Shown here piece after piece: positions 1 to 4,874 of a DNA stretch of 9,371 nucleotides (the stretch's first letter is position 1; each line of letters opens with the position of its first letter). The notes under the pieces were generated by a model that saw only the letters and a program-made list of their open reading frames with translations, had not been told where the DNA came from and made no database searches. This DNA comes from an uncultured Alphaproteobacteria bacterium (lineage in GTDB: Bacteria > Pseudomonadota > Alphaproteobacteria > Caulobacterales > Parvularculaceae): assembly GCA_938003575.1 (NCBI GenBank), contig CALKYG010000054.1, positions 1 through 9,371 on the forward strand. Direction: 5' to 3'. The position numbers were made by a program, and so were the translations under genes.

Positions 1-4
1 GCGG

Positions 5-54
5 TTTATGGTGGGCGCGACAGGGTTCGAACCTGTGACCCCTACGGTGTGAAC
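5..54. repeat. Left attachment site, remnant of tRNA-Val 3' part
   Basis: This stretch is identical over 50 bp to 9318-9367. It corresponds to the tRNA from its anticodon loop to the encoded CCA, read on the minus strand, plus 4 bp of flank. Beyond position 54 it diverges from the tRNA, so the 5' half is absent and this copy cannot make a tRNA. The element side restores a different inverted repeat (CGGTGT-GA-ACACCG, 45-58), which is expected of an attP core with two integrase-binding arms around the 7-bp loop sequence at 47-53. Confidence 0.92.
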
Positions 55-134
55 ACCGACAAAAACAAGGAAATCCAAGGGCTTAAAGGTTCGCTACGCG
101 TCTTTAGCACTCCGAAAAAACAAGGAGATAGCTA

Positions 135-638
135 ATGGAGCGTGTTAGCAGCGTGTCAGAAGGCACACGCAGCACCGTAATCGACTTTAATTCGCACGCT
201 GAGAAAAAACGAAAGCCCGCCGGGGGAGATGGCGGGCCTTCGCAACAAGAAGATTTCGGCAGGGTGTCAGATCCTGCCGTCGATTTTTGTGCAGCAATTT
301 CGACTGTTGCGCAAGCGCGCGAAGTCGTCACGGCGTTAATAAATGCGCACAAAAAGCTCGCGGAGATTGCGATAACCGGCGGCGACGCGATTGCCTCCGC
401 CGCCGTCATCAAAGGCGATTTGCAAACGCTCTACGGCGTCGGGTTCGAAATTCTTGAGGCGGCGCATCCTTCTGGCGCGGGCCCTGACTTCGAGGCGATT
501 TTCGGCGTCAGATTCGGCGATCTAGAAAGGGCGCTTGGAGGGATCGGCTGGCTGATCGCCGACCCGGAAACGCGAGCGACGATCGGGTCATCGGTAAATT
601 TGATGATTACGCGCCAGGGGGTCGCCAGCAATGCCTGA
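135..638 (+). CDS. Unknown 167-aa protein preceding the replication gene
   Basis: No family is recognised. The protein starts with a hydrophilic, charged stretch (about residues 1-50, with a Lys/Arg cluster near 24-27) and continues as a probably helical, alanine-rich part. There is no signal peptide or membrane segment. The ATG is preceded by AAGGAG at 122-127 with 7-nt spacing, so the start is well supported. The stop overlaps the following replication gene by 8 nt, which suggests translational coupling and a role in replication or its control. In the excised circle, its start codon would overlap the integrase stop as TAATG. No good promoter is visible between the attachment site and the start. 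The first 25 bases carry two integrase arm-site-like repeats, and a hairpin lies at 213-240. Confidence 0.75.
   Translation: MERVSSVSEGTRSTVIDFNSHAEKKRKPAGGDGGPSQQEDFGRVSDPAVDFCAAISTVAQAREVVTALINAHKKLAEIAITGGDAIASAAVIKGDLQTLYGVGFEILEAAHPSGAGPDFEAIFGVRFGDLERALGGIGWLIADPETRATIGSSVNLMITRQGVASNA
140..159 (+). promoter_or_regulatory. Candidate integrase arm-binding sites, left side
   Basis: Two copies of GCGTGYYAG (140-148 and 151-159) lie 11 bp apart in the same orientation. The same paired arrangement with the same 11-bp step is found on the other side of the attachment site at 9268-9288. Aligned over 20 bp, the two sides agree at 15 positions. Tyrosine integrases of the lambda type bind short repeated arm sites 50-150 bp from the core, and this pair lies 86 bp from the end of the loop sequence. 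An inverted GCGTGT (165-170) follows. Confidence 0.5.
213..240 (-). terminator. Hairpin inside the 167-aa gene, terminator-like on the minus strand
   Basis: GCCCGCC (215-221) pairs with GGCGGGC (231-237) around a 9-nt loop. Read on the minus strand, the stem is followed by TTTCGTTTTTTC (214 down to 203), which is a fair Rho-independent terminator. Read on the plus strand, the stem is followed by CTTCGC, so it would not terminate rightward transcription well. It could stop antisense transcripts leaving the element through the left attachment site. It lies inside coding sequence, so it might also be a fold of the mRNA with no terminating role. Confidence 0.4.
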
Positions 639-1518
639 GCGTCCGATTTATTCGCCGGTTCCGGCTCGCGCCATGGGCGATCCTGCGCTCAGCGGCGCAG
701 ATTTGCGCGTCTTGATGGCGATCGCATCGCATGATCGGTTCGGTAGCAACGGAACCGGATGCTACGCCTCGCATACTCGCCTCGCATCAATAACAAGCCT
801 TCATGCAAAGGCGGTCGCGCGGTCGATTGGCCGCTTGCGAGACGCCCGCTACATCAGTGTTGAACGCAATCCGATGAACGGCCGCCTTGCGGTCTATCGG
901 GTAATTTACAGCGACGAGGACGCGGCGGTAATGCGCGGCGATGGTCGGTCGGGCGTTCGCCCTACGCCGCCGCGCCCGGTCAAGACCGGTAGCGATACTG
1001 TTACCGATAATGGGGCGACCGGTAGCAATGCGGTTACCGGTGAGGCCGGGGCGATCGGTAGCAGCACTGTTACCGAAAATAGTCCGATCGGTAACAGCGA
1101 GAATCGGAAAGCGCCGCCGAATCAAGGCGATACGCCGTGTAATATATTTCCCGAAGGGAAGAATAGATTACGCGAAGCGTTGGCTTTGGAAGGAAAAGCA
1201 ACTGCGGCGCCGCCGAACGTGATGGCGGACGCCGAGCGAGCGGCGCGCGCAGCGCTGAGCGGTGACATTGATGCGGGCGAGGGCGTCGACCGATTGCGAC
1301 GCGTGATCGGCCGATTGCGATCCTATGGCGATACAGCCGGCGAACAGCGCGCAACGGCGATGATGGACACGGTTATCGCCGATGCGCCGAGGCGCGAGCG
1401 GCGACCGCAGCGAGGGCCCTTGGCTTCGCCCATGGAGGCGAGGGCGATACGCGAAGCGCGGGAACGGGGCGAACCTTGCCCGGCATGGGTGCGCCCGGAG
1501 GTGCGGGGTGCGGCGTGA
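631..1518 (+). CDS. Winged-helix replication initiator-like protein
   Basis: This 295-aa protein resembles the HTH_36-type winged-helix proteins that open the replication modules of small phages and plasmids. Residues about 18-95 form the DNA-binding domain (SGADLRVLMAIASHDRFG, then a recognition region around TRLASITSLHAKAVARSIGRL, then a beta wing near YISVERN). Residues 119-155 are a repetitive linker built from GS-x-TVT-x-N units, encoded by the iteron-like DNA repeats. The C-terminal half is charged and arginine-rich. No helicase or primase motif is visible, so host enzymes would be recruited. The ATG has GGGGG 9 nt upstream and overlaps the previous gene by 8 nt. A role as a transcriptional regulator cannot be excluded. 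The embedded repeats favour an initiator that binds its own gene. Confidence 0.65.
   Translation: MPERPIYSPVPARAMGDPALSGADLRVLMAIASHDRFGSNGTGCYASHTRLASITSLHAKAVARSIGRLRDARYISVERNPMNGRLAVYRVIYSDEDAAVMRGDGRSGVRPTPPRPVKTGSDTVTDNGATGSNAVTGEAGAIGSSTVTENSPIGNSENRKAPPNQGDTPCNIFPEGKNRLREALALEGKATAAPPNVMADAERAARAALSGDIDAGEGVDRLRRVIGRLRSYGDTAGEQRATAMMDTVIADAPRRERRPQRGPLASPMEARAIREARERGEPCPAWVRPEVRGAA
984..1097. repeat. Iteron-like dyads, candidate replication origin
   Basis: Three copies of the 20-bp dyad CGGTAGC-N6-GTTACCG lie at 987-1006, 1020-1039 and 1056-1075, and a half-site CGGTAAC lies at 1089-1095. Unit starts are 33, 36 and 33 bp apart, close to whole helical turns. Both arms are identical in all three copies while the six central bases vary, so the conserved part is the DNA rather than the protein. 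Each unit begins GAYCGGTA. A single CGGTAGC also occurs at 741-747. An A+T-rich stretch follows at 1139-1170. Iterons inside an initiator gene beside an A+T-rich tract is the layout of the lambda origin in gene O. Confidence 0.68.
1139..1170. other. A+T-rich tract beside the iterons, possible unwinding element
   Basis: In a G+C-rich gene, this stretch contains AATATATTT (1141-1149) and GAATAGATTA (1161-1170). It begins about 45 bp after the last iteron half-site, where a duplex-unwinding element would be expected. It is short, and the assignment rests only on composition and position. Confidence 0.35.
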
Positions 1519-1570
1519 GCCGATTGAGCTGACAAGAAACGTTTCATGGAGTGAGCAAAAGCCAAAAACA

Positions 1571-1614
1571 TGCAAAAGTCTTGCGTACTTAAATTTTCCC
1601 TATAGTTTGCAAAG
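1571..1614 (+). promoter_or_regulatory. Possible promoter and operator for the lipoprotein gene
   Basis: The gap between the replication gene and the lipoprotein gene turns A+T-rich. TATAGT at 1601-1606 is a reasonable -10. Upstream, TTGCGT at 1581-1586 or TCTTGC at 1579-1584 could be the -35, but spacing (14 or 16 bp) is not ideal for the first. TGCAAA occurs on both sides (1571-1576, 1608-1613), and AAGTCTT (1576-1582) is matched by the inverted copy AAGACTT (1612-1618), which could form an operator around the -10. This suggests the cargo gene has its own control. Confidence 0.35.
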
Positions 1615-1671
1615 ACTTCGCGCATGTTTGGAATTGTGCGCTCTATGGTAGTCAAGAAGGGGGCAATAGAA

Positions 1672-2373
1672 ATGTTGAGAGTCTTGATTTCGGCTTTGTT
1701 TGCAGTGTCTATTACAGCTTGTGCAACACCATTTTATGTATCTGTTGATTCCATCGCGGCGACTTCACCAAAGCAGTTTCGAACTTATTTGATGTTGCCC
1801 GGAAATGAAGACGGCAATTTTGATGATCTTCAGTATAAAGAATATTCTGCCTATCTAGCGAAGGCGCTAGCTGAAAAAGGCTATGTTCCGGCTGATTCTT
1901 TCGAAACGGCAGATTTGGCGGTTGTGCTTTCCTACGGTATCAGCGATCCGCAAACCCAGCAGTATACTTACTCTCTCCCAGTATACGGACAAACCGGGGT
2001 TTCGTCGTCGACAACGACGGGGACGGCATATTCATATGGAAACTCGACGACAATATCTGCCAATACGACTTACACCCCTAGTTATGGGGTAACTGGATAT
2101 TCGACTCATGTAGGTTCAGTGACGACCTTTTTTCGATTTGCCCGAATCGAAGCTTATGACTTGGCGGAATACAGGGAGAGCGACCGGCAACTTCAAATAT
2201 GGAGCACCAAGATTGTAAGCACGGGTACATCGGGAGATCTGAGGCGCATATTTCCGATGTTGATTGCTGCCGGCTATCCATATCTAGGGACTAATACAGG
2301 CAAACGAATCGATTTGACCATGCATGAAGGTGACAAGTCGGCGAAATGGATCCGTGGGGAACAAATCGACTGA
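1672..2373 (+). CDS. Secreted lipoprotein, DUF4136-like, probable cargo
   Basis: The 233-aa protein begins with a lipoprotein signal peptide: Arg3, a hydrophobic run at 4-13 and the lipobox ITAC with Cys17 as the lipidated residue. Ala18 at +2 does not signal inner-membrane retention, so the outer membrane is likely. The mature part, with ADLAVVLSYGI near 80-90 and IEAYDLAE near 159-166, resembles DUF4136-type lipoproteins of unknown function. Residues about 96-147 are Thr/Ser/Gly/Tyr-rich. ATG 1672 is chosen over the upstream ATG at 1624 because AGAAGGGGG (1655-1663) precedes it and the signal peptide starts there. Base use is foreign: G+C is 22/60 at 1801-1860, against 35/60 at 5161-5220 in the capsid gene. 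In phages such morons often alter the host surface, so exclusion of other phages is a guess worth testing. Confidence 0.8.
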   Translation: MLRVLISALFAVSITACATPFYVSVDSIAATSPKQFRTYLMLPGNEDGNFDDLQYKEYSAYLAKALAEKGYVPADSFETADLAVVLSYGISDPQTQQYTYSLPVYGQTGVSSSTTTGTAYSYGNSTTISANTTYTPSYGVTGYSTHVGSVTTFFRFARIEAYDLAEYRESDRQLQIWSTKIVSTGTSGDLRRIFPMLIAAGYPYLGTNTGKRIDLTMHEGDKSAKWIRGEQID

Positions 2374-2380
2374 CGCGAAT

Positions 2381-2442
2381 AAAAATCTTTCTCTGCTGAG
2401 CAATGAGGCGACCCACGCCCCCAACATCCGCAGATTTTTTTT
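2381..2442 (+). terminator. Weak terminator candidate after the lipoprotein gene
   Basis: AAAAATCT (2381-2388) is complementary to AGATTTTT (2432-2439), which leads into a T8 run. The intervening loop is 43 nt and the stem is A+T-rich, so this is not a classical Rho-independent terminator. It is noted because it directly follows the lipoprotein stop codon. Confidence 0.22.
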
Positions 2443-2572
2443 CCATTCCCTGGAGTTTTTCAGCGAACGGAAGGTCTTTCGAATGCGCTTTCGGTGATGT
2501 TCGATAACCGGCTATTTCCGCGACTCGAAAAAGCCTTTGAGATCAACGCACTGAAGATATCGAATCGGCGCG

Positions 2573-2607
2573 GTCGCGATCTTAGCCGGCGGTCGTGCGA
2601 TCGCGAC
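2573..2607. repeat. 9-bp inverted repeat with 17-nt loop
   Basis: GTCGCGATC (2573-2581) pairs perfectly with GATCGCGAC (2599-2607). The loop contains the self-complementary GCCGGC. A T-rich stretch begins about 14 bases further on, too far away for a standard terminator. Function is unknown: a protein-binding dyad or an RNA fold. Confidence 0.5.
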
Positions 2608-2765
2608 AGAATTCCGCGCGATTTATTTTTTATGTGAGAGAAAAAACGAAGGCTAAGCGCTTGAGGATATTGGGCGAATCTTTCGCCTTTGTATGAATTG
2701 GAAAACACGTCCCTTTACAGTCGGCGTTTTTCCCCATAGCCCTGAACGTGCGGGCCGAATCGATG

Positions 2766-2790
2766 TGGGCCCCCTTCCAAAAGGGGCCCA
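2766..2790. repeat. Very stable G+C hairpin
   Basis: TGGGCCCC (2766-2773) pairs with GGGGCCCA (2783-2790) around 9 nt. Two further A-T pairs form if one C is bulged. No T-run follows on either strand, so a terminator role is unlikely. It may be part of a structured RNA or a DNA recognition site. Confidence 0.55.
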
Positions 2791-2829
2791 GACCCTGGCC
2801 GGTCAACATCGAAACCGCTTGCGTTCAGG

Positions 2830-2862
2830 CGCCCTCCGGAAATCCAACACCGGGGGGCGTTT
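2830..2862 (+). terminator. Strong 10-bp hairpin, possible terminator
   Basis: CGCCCTCCGG (2830-2839) pairs with CCGGGGGGCG (2850-2859), with one G-T wobble and a 10-nt loop. TTTCC follows. The stem is strong enough for a terminator but the T-run is short, so termination on the plus strand is uncertain. It lies 57 bases downstream of the start of the previous hairpin's right arm region and may belong to the same structured transcript. Confidence 0.35.
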
Positions 2863-2867
2863 CCGTA

Positions 2868-2881
2868 TAGGATACATCCTA
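2868..2881. promoter_or_regulatory. Operator-like palindrome
   Basis: TAGGAT-AC-ATCCTA is a perfect 6-bp dyad with a 2-bp centre, the size of a site for a small dimeric repressor. No promoter could be assigned beside it, and no second copy was found in the window. Confidence 0.3.
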
Positions 2882-3166
2882 CAACTGACCAGTGAAGGAA
2901 ATTTCACCCCTAGGCAATCCGTTTGTGGCCCGCGGCCCGGATCTTGGGACTGAATATGTGGCCCGAAATTGCGACTCCTACCCAATAATTTCAACGAGTT
3001 ATAGAATGGCGTGACACGGGATTCCTGACTCGAATTTTTTTTAAGGCTGTGGCGAAAAGTTCTGGCCAACCAGTATTTTCGTCCGCCGCTGAGCAATCGC
3101 GAGAATCAAATGGCAGGCAGCCGAAGCTGTAGGTTGCGGGCTCTCGCTCGAGGTGTGAGGAACACT

Positions 3167-3580
3167 CTATCGTATATCGGCTACCGCCCATTCAGCGTTT
3201 TTGATTACGAGAAGCGCGATGCCGTGCGCGCCGTCGATGAAAAGTCGAAGCGATCGTCTTTCGTTATCGGATAAGTCCGCATAGCCCTTTCGAGCGTCGA
3301 TGAGACCGCACCGCGCCGCAGCGATGGCGAACGGCCCAAGCGCATCATTTGCATATGAGATAGGCTGGAGCGCCAGATTCTCCGCTGCAAATCGGGCAAT
3401 GAAGGTCTTCTCCAAATCGATCCATGGCGCTTCCGTCGCGGCCCATTGGTGACCCGCGACATAAGCTTCCGGTGAATAGTCGAGCGATGAGGGGTGCGCG
3501 TCCCACCACCGTTTTTCGCGCTCGTCGCGCTCGCGGACTAACTCATCCAGACGGGTCTTATCGATGTAGAGCGTCGTCAT
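3167..3580 (-). CDS. Unknown 137-aa protein, divergent from the head operon
   Basis: No family is recognised. The start MTTLYIDKTRLDELV is chosen because GGAGG (3586-3590 on the plus coordinate) lies 5 nt upstream. A longer reading beginning at 3640 would include the promoter region. The N-terminus is a charged, probably helical stretch (residues 8-25, rich in Arg and Glu). The rest is mixed helix without signal peptide or membrane segment. It is the only leftward gene of the element and faces away from the MerR-like gene across overlapping promoters. That is the position of a repressor or antirepressor in phage switches, but no helix-turn-helix motif is evident. Its function stays open. Confidence 0.7.
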   Translation of the reverse strand: MTTLYIDKTRLDELVRERDEREKRWWDAHPSSLDYSPEAYVAGHQWAATEAPWIDLEKTFIARFAAENLALQPISYANDALGPFAIAAARCGLIDARKGYADLSDNERRSLRLFIDGAHGIALLVIKNAEWAVADIR

Positions 3581-3600
3581 TTCGGCCTCCAAAAAAGCTC

Positions 3601-3649
3601 TTGACGAGGCAAGAGGATAGAAATACAAACCTATTGTCAAGGCAAGGGG
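3601..3649. promoter_or_regulatory. Overlapping divergent promoters with repeated operator
   Basis: Rightward, TTGACG (3601-3606) and TACAAA (3624-3629) are 17 bp apart, a good sigma-70 type promoter ending about 27 bp before the ATG at 3656. Leftward, TTGACA (3640 down to 3635) and TATCCT (3619 down to 3614) are 15 bp apart. The two overlap completely, so polymerase could occupy only one at a time. A 16-bp direct repeat with 13 matches (3601-3616 and 3634-3649, a 33-bp step) covers the rightward -35 and the leader before the ribosome binding site. This looks like an operator for a regulator, perhaps the MerR-like protein itself. Confidence 0.5.
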
Positions 3650-3655
3650 TTGAAT

Positions 3656-4222
3656 ATGAAATCGGCGTCGGAGGTTTGCGAGCTGGCAAATGTCGATCGT
3701 GACCGCCTCAATGAGGCGATCGCAAGGGGGGATTACCCGTGCGCCCCCGAAACACGACCGGGCGCCCGCAGAATGTTCGGCGAGGCGGATTTCATTGCGC
3801 TGTCCGTTTATGGGGCGCTGACCTCACGGGGCATCCCGCCGCGCCTCGCCGGAGGGGTTGCCTGCCACGCGCTGAGTGCGGTCGAGAATTCCCCCAAAGC
3901 AAACCATCTTGCGATTATCTGGGAACGCGGTGCGGCTGCAGCCGGCGTGACGCCTGACATCGACCGTGCGCTGTCGATGATGCGCGTCCCGACCGAAGCG
4001 GAATACGCCGCCGGCGATCGCGATGCGATGATGCGCGCCCATTTCCCGACGCCTTCCATCGAAATCCTAAACGTCGCGGCTTTTCGCGCGAAATTCCGCG
4101 TCGCGCTCGCCCGGAAGAAGTGGGAAGAGGAAAACAGTCTCGTTCACGAAGACGACCAAACGGACGCCGCCATCGCCGCTTTTCGCGAGGGCCTTCTTGG
4201 GAAAGAAGGCGGCGAATCGTGA
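3656..4222 (+). CDS. MerR-like winged-helix DNA-binding protein
   Basis: The first 70 of 188 residues look like a MerR-type DNA-binding domain: SASEVCELANVDRDRLNEAI as helix-turn-helix, then the wing with GARRMFGEADFIALSVYGAL. The remainder has no recognised effector domain. ATG 3656 is preceded by AAGGGG (3644-3649, 6-nt spacing). The in-frame TTG at 3650 directly abuts that site and is unlikely to be used. The stop overlaps the next start (GTGA). As first gene after the rightward promoter, it most likely regulates the head operon and the divergent gene. An alternative is a small terminase-like packaging protein: gpNu1 of lambda also has a winged-helix N-terminus and a similar length. Nothing in the C-terminal part decides between the two. 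Confidence 0.68.
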   Translation: MKSASEVCELANVDRDRLNEAIARGDYPCAPETRPGARRMFGEADFIALSVYGALTSRGIPPRLAGGVACHALSAVENSPKANHLAIIWERGAAAAGVTPDIDRALSMMRVPTEAEYAAGDRDAMMRAHFPTPSIEILNVAAFRAKFRVALARKKWEEENSLVHEDDQTDAAIAAFREGLLGKEGGES

Positions 4223-4503
4223 TCGGCGCTTTAGAAATTTCCGACACCCTCGAAAAATCGACCGGCATTTCGAGTGACCCATTCAACGCCGCCGCCGATT
4301 GGCTGGGTACGCCCGGCGCCGTTGATGCGCTCTGGGCGGCATGCTTCACGGATGCGATGGCCGATGCGATCGCCGCGATCGAAGCCGGCGAAACGCCGAA
4401 CATTGATGCGCTTGCCCAAGCGATGGGCGCCCCGCATTTTGTCGCCGAAGCTTTCGTTTCTTTCACCGAATGGCGGAGAGGGCCGCAGCGGTCGTTGCAA
4501 TGA
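4219..4503 (+). CDS. Unknown 94-aa protein between regulator and capsid
   Basis: The GTG start at 4219 overlaps the upstream stop as GTGA, with AGAAGG (4204-4209) 9 nt before it. The frame is open further upstream, but that part is antisense-like arginine-rich translation of the previous gene. The product is acidic and alanine-rich with no recognised motif, signal peptide or membrane segment. The stop overlaps the start of the next gene as ATGA. Its place just before the capsid gene would suit a head-assembly or packaging accessory, but this is position only. Confidence 0.62.
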   Translation: MIGALEISDTLEKSTGISSDPFNAAADWLGTPGAVDALWAACFTDAMADAIAAIEAGETPNIDALAQAMGAPHFVAEAFVSFTEWRRGPQRSLQ

Positions 4504-4757
4504 AAATCGAGGTCGAATTTCGCAGCGATATGAGCCGGGCCGAGACGTTCAAGGCGCTGCAGATCACGCTCGAAGCCTCGATGCGCCTTGCGCACCGGAT
4601 GACCCCGGACGATTTGCAAAGAGTCGAGAATTTCGGCGCCGCATTGGCGGCGACCGCGAATAAAGAACGCGCGCGGCGCTCGTCGCGCATGATTGAATTC
4701 GCCGCGCGGGACGCCGGCGGCGATAGGGGCGGCCGCGCCGGCGTTACGGCAATTTAG
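4500..4757 (+). CDS. Unknown 85-aa protein between regulator and capsid
   Basis: ATG 4500 is chosen because it overlaps the preceding stop codon as ATGA. An in-frame ATG at 4470 would add 10 residues but has no clear ribosome binding site. The product begins MKIEVEFRSD, then has a helical region with basic clusters (KERARRSSR). It ends in a Gly/Arg-rich tail. No family is recognised. It closes the three-gene cluster behind the rightward promoter. A gap of 117 bp separates it from the capsid start, with no clear promoter or terminator in it. Confidence 0.58.
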   Translation: MKIEVEFRSDMSRAETFKALQITLEASMRLAHRMTPDDLQRVENFGAALAATANKERARRSSRMIEFAARDAGGDRGGRAGVTAI

Positions 4758-4874
4758 GTCGCCCCCACGTGATCGGGCCGCGGCGGGTCCGGGCTGAAAG
4801 CCGAATATCCGCCGTAGACTGACGGTTTTACCCGCGTCGCGATGACGCCGGCCGTCCCTTAGATGGAGCGTAAA

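Larger units (their letters stand above)
2374..3166. other. 793-bp stretch without a convincing gene
   Basis: Short open frames exist on both strands, but none has a ribosome binding site, recognisable motif or neighbour overlap. The stretch contains several inverted repeats (listed separately), a T8 run at 2435-2442, another at 3035-3042, and a repeated TGTGGCCCG (2924-2932 and 2957-2965, 33 bp apart). A short hairpin at 3118-3129 has a UUCG tetraloop when read on the minus strand, 38 bases past the stop of the leftward gene. A non-coding RNA, a packaging site or the remains of lost genes are all possible. In an otherwise packed 9.3-kb element, so much unused DNA suggests a function. Confidence 0.6.

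Noticed and set aside
104..412. 102-codon minus-strand frame over the left end
   Set aside because: It is a shadow of the 167-aa gene. It has no ribosome site and contains the hairpin at 213-240.
984..1097. CRISPR array
   Set aside because: There are only three and a half dyads with 13-16 bp between them, inside a coding frame. Spacing and length fit iterons, not CRISPR repeats and spacers.
1624..1671. Upstream ATG adding 16 residues to the lipoprotein
   Set aside because: It would bury the signal peptide behind a basic extension and has no ribosome site, whereas ATG 1672 has a good one and begins a normal lipoprotein signal.
2693..2953. 86-codon plus-strand frame in the gene-free stretch
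   Set aside because: No ribosome binding site, no recognisable motif, and it spans several hairpins. It is treated as non-coding.
2803..3191. Two overlapping minus-strand frames in the gene-free stretch
   Set aside because: They lack ribosome binding sites, overlap each other and one runs into the end of the 137-aa gene. Their sequence composition looks non-coding.
4758..4874. Terminator or promoter before the capsid gene
   Set aside because: The only inverted repeat near a T-run (CCGT/ACGG, 4812-4825) has a 4-bp stem, and no -35/-10 pair with acceptable spacing was found.
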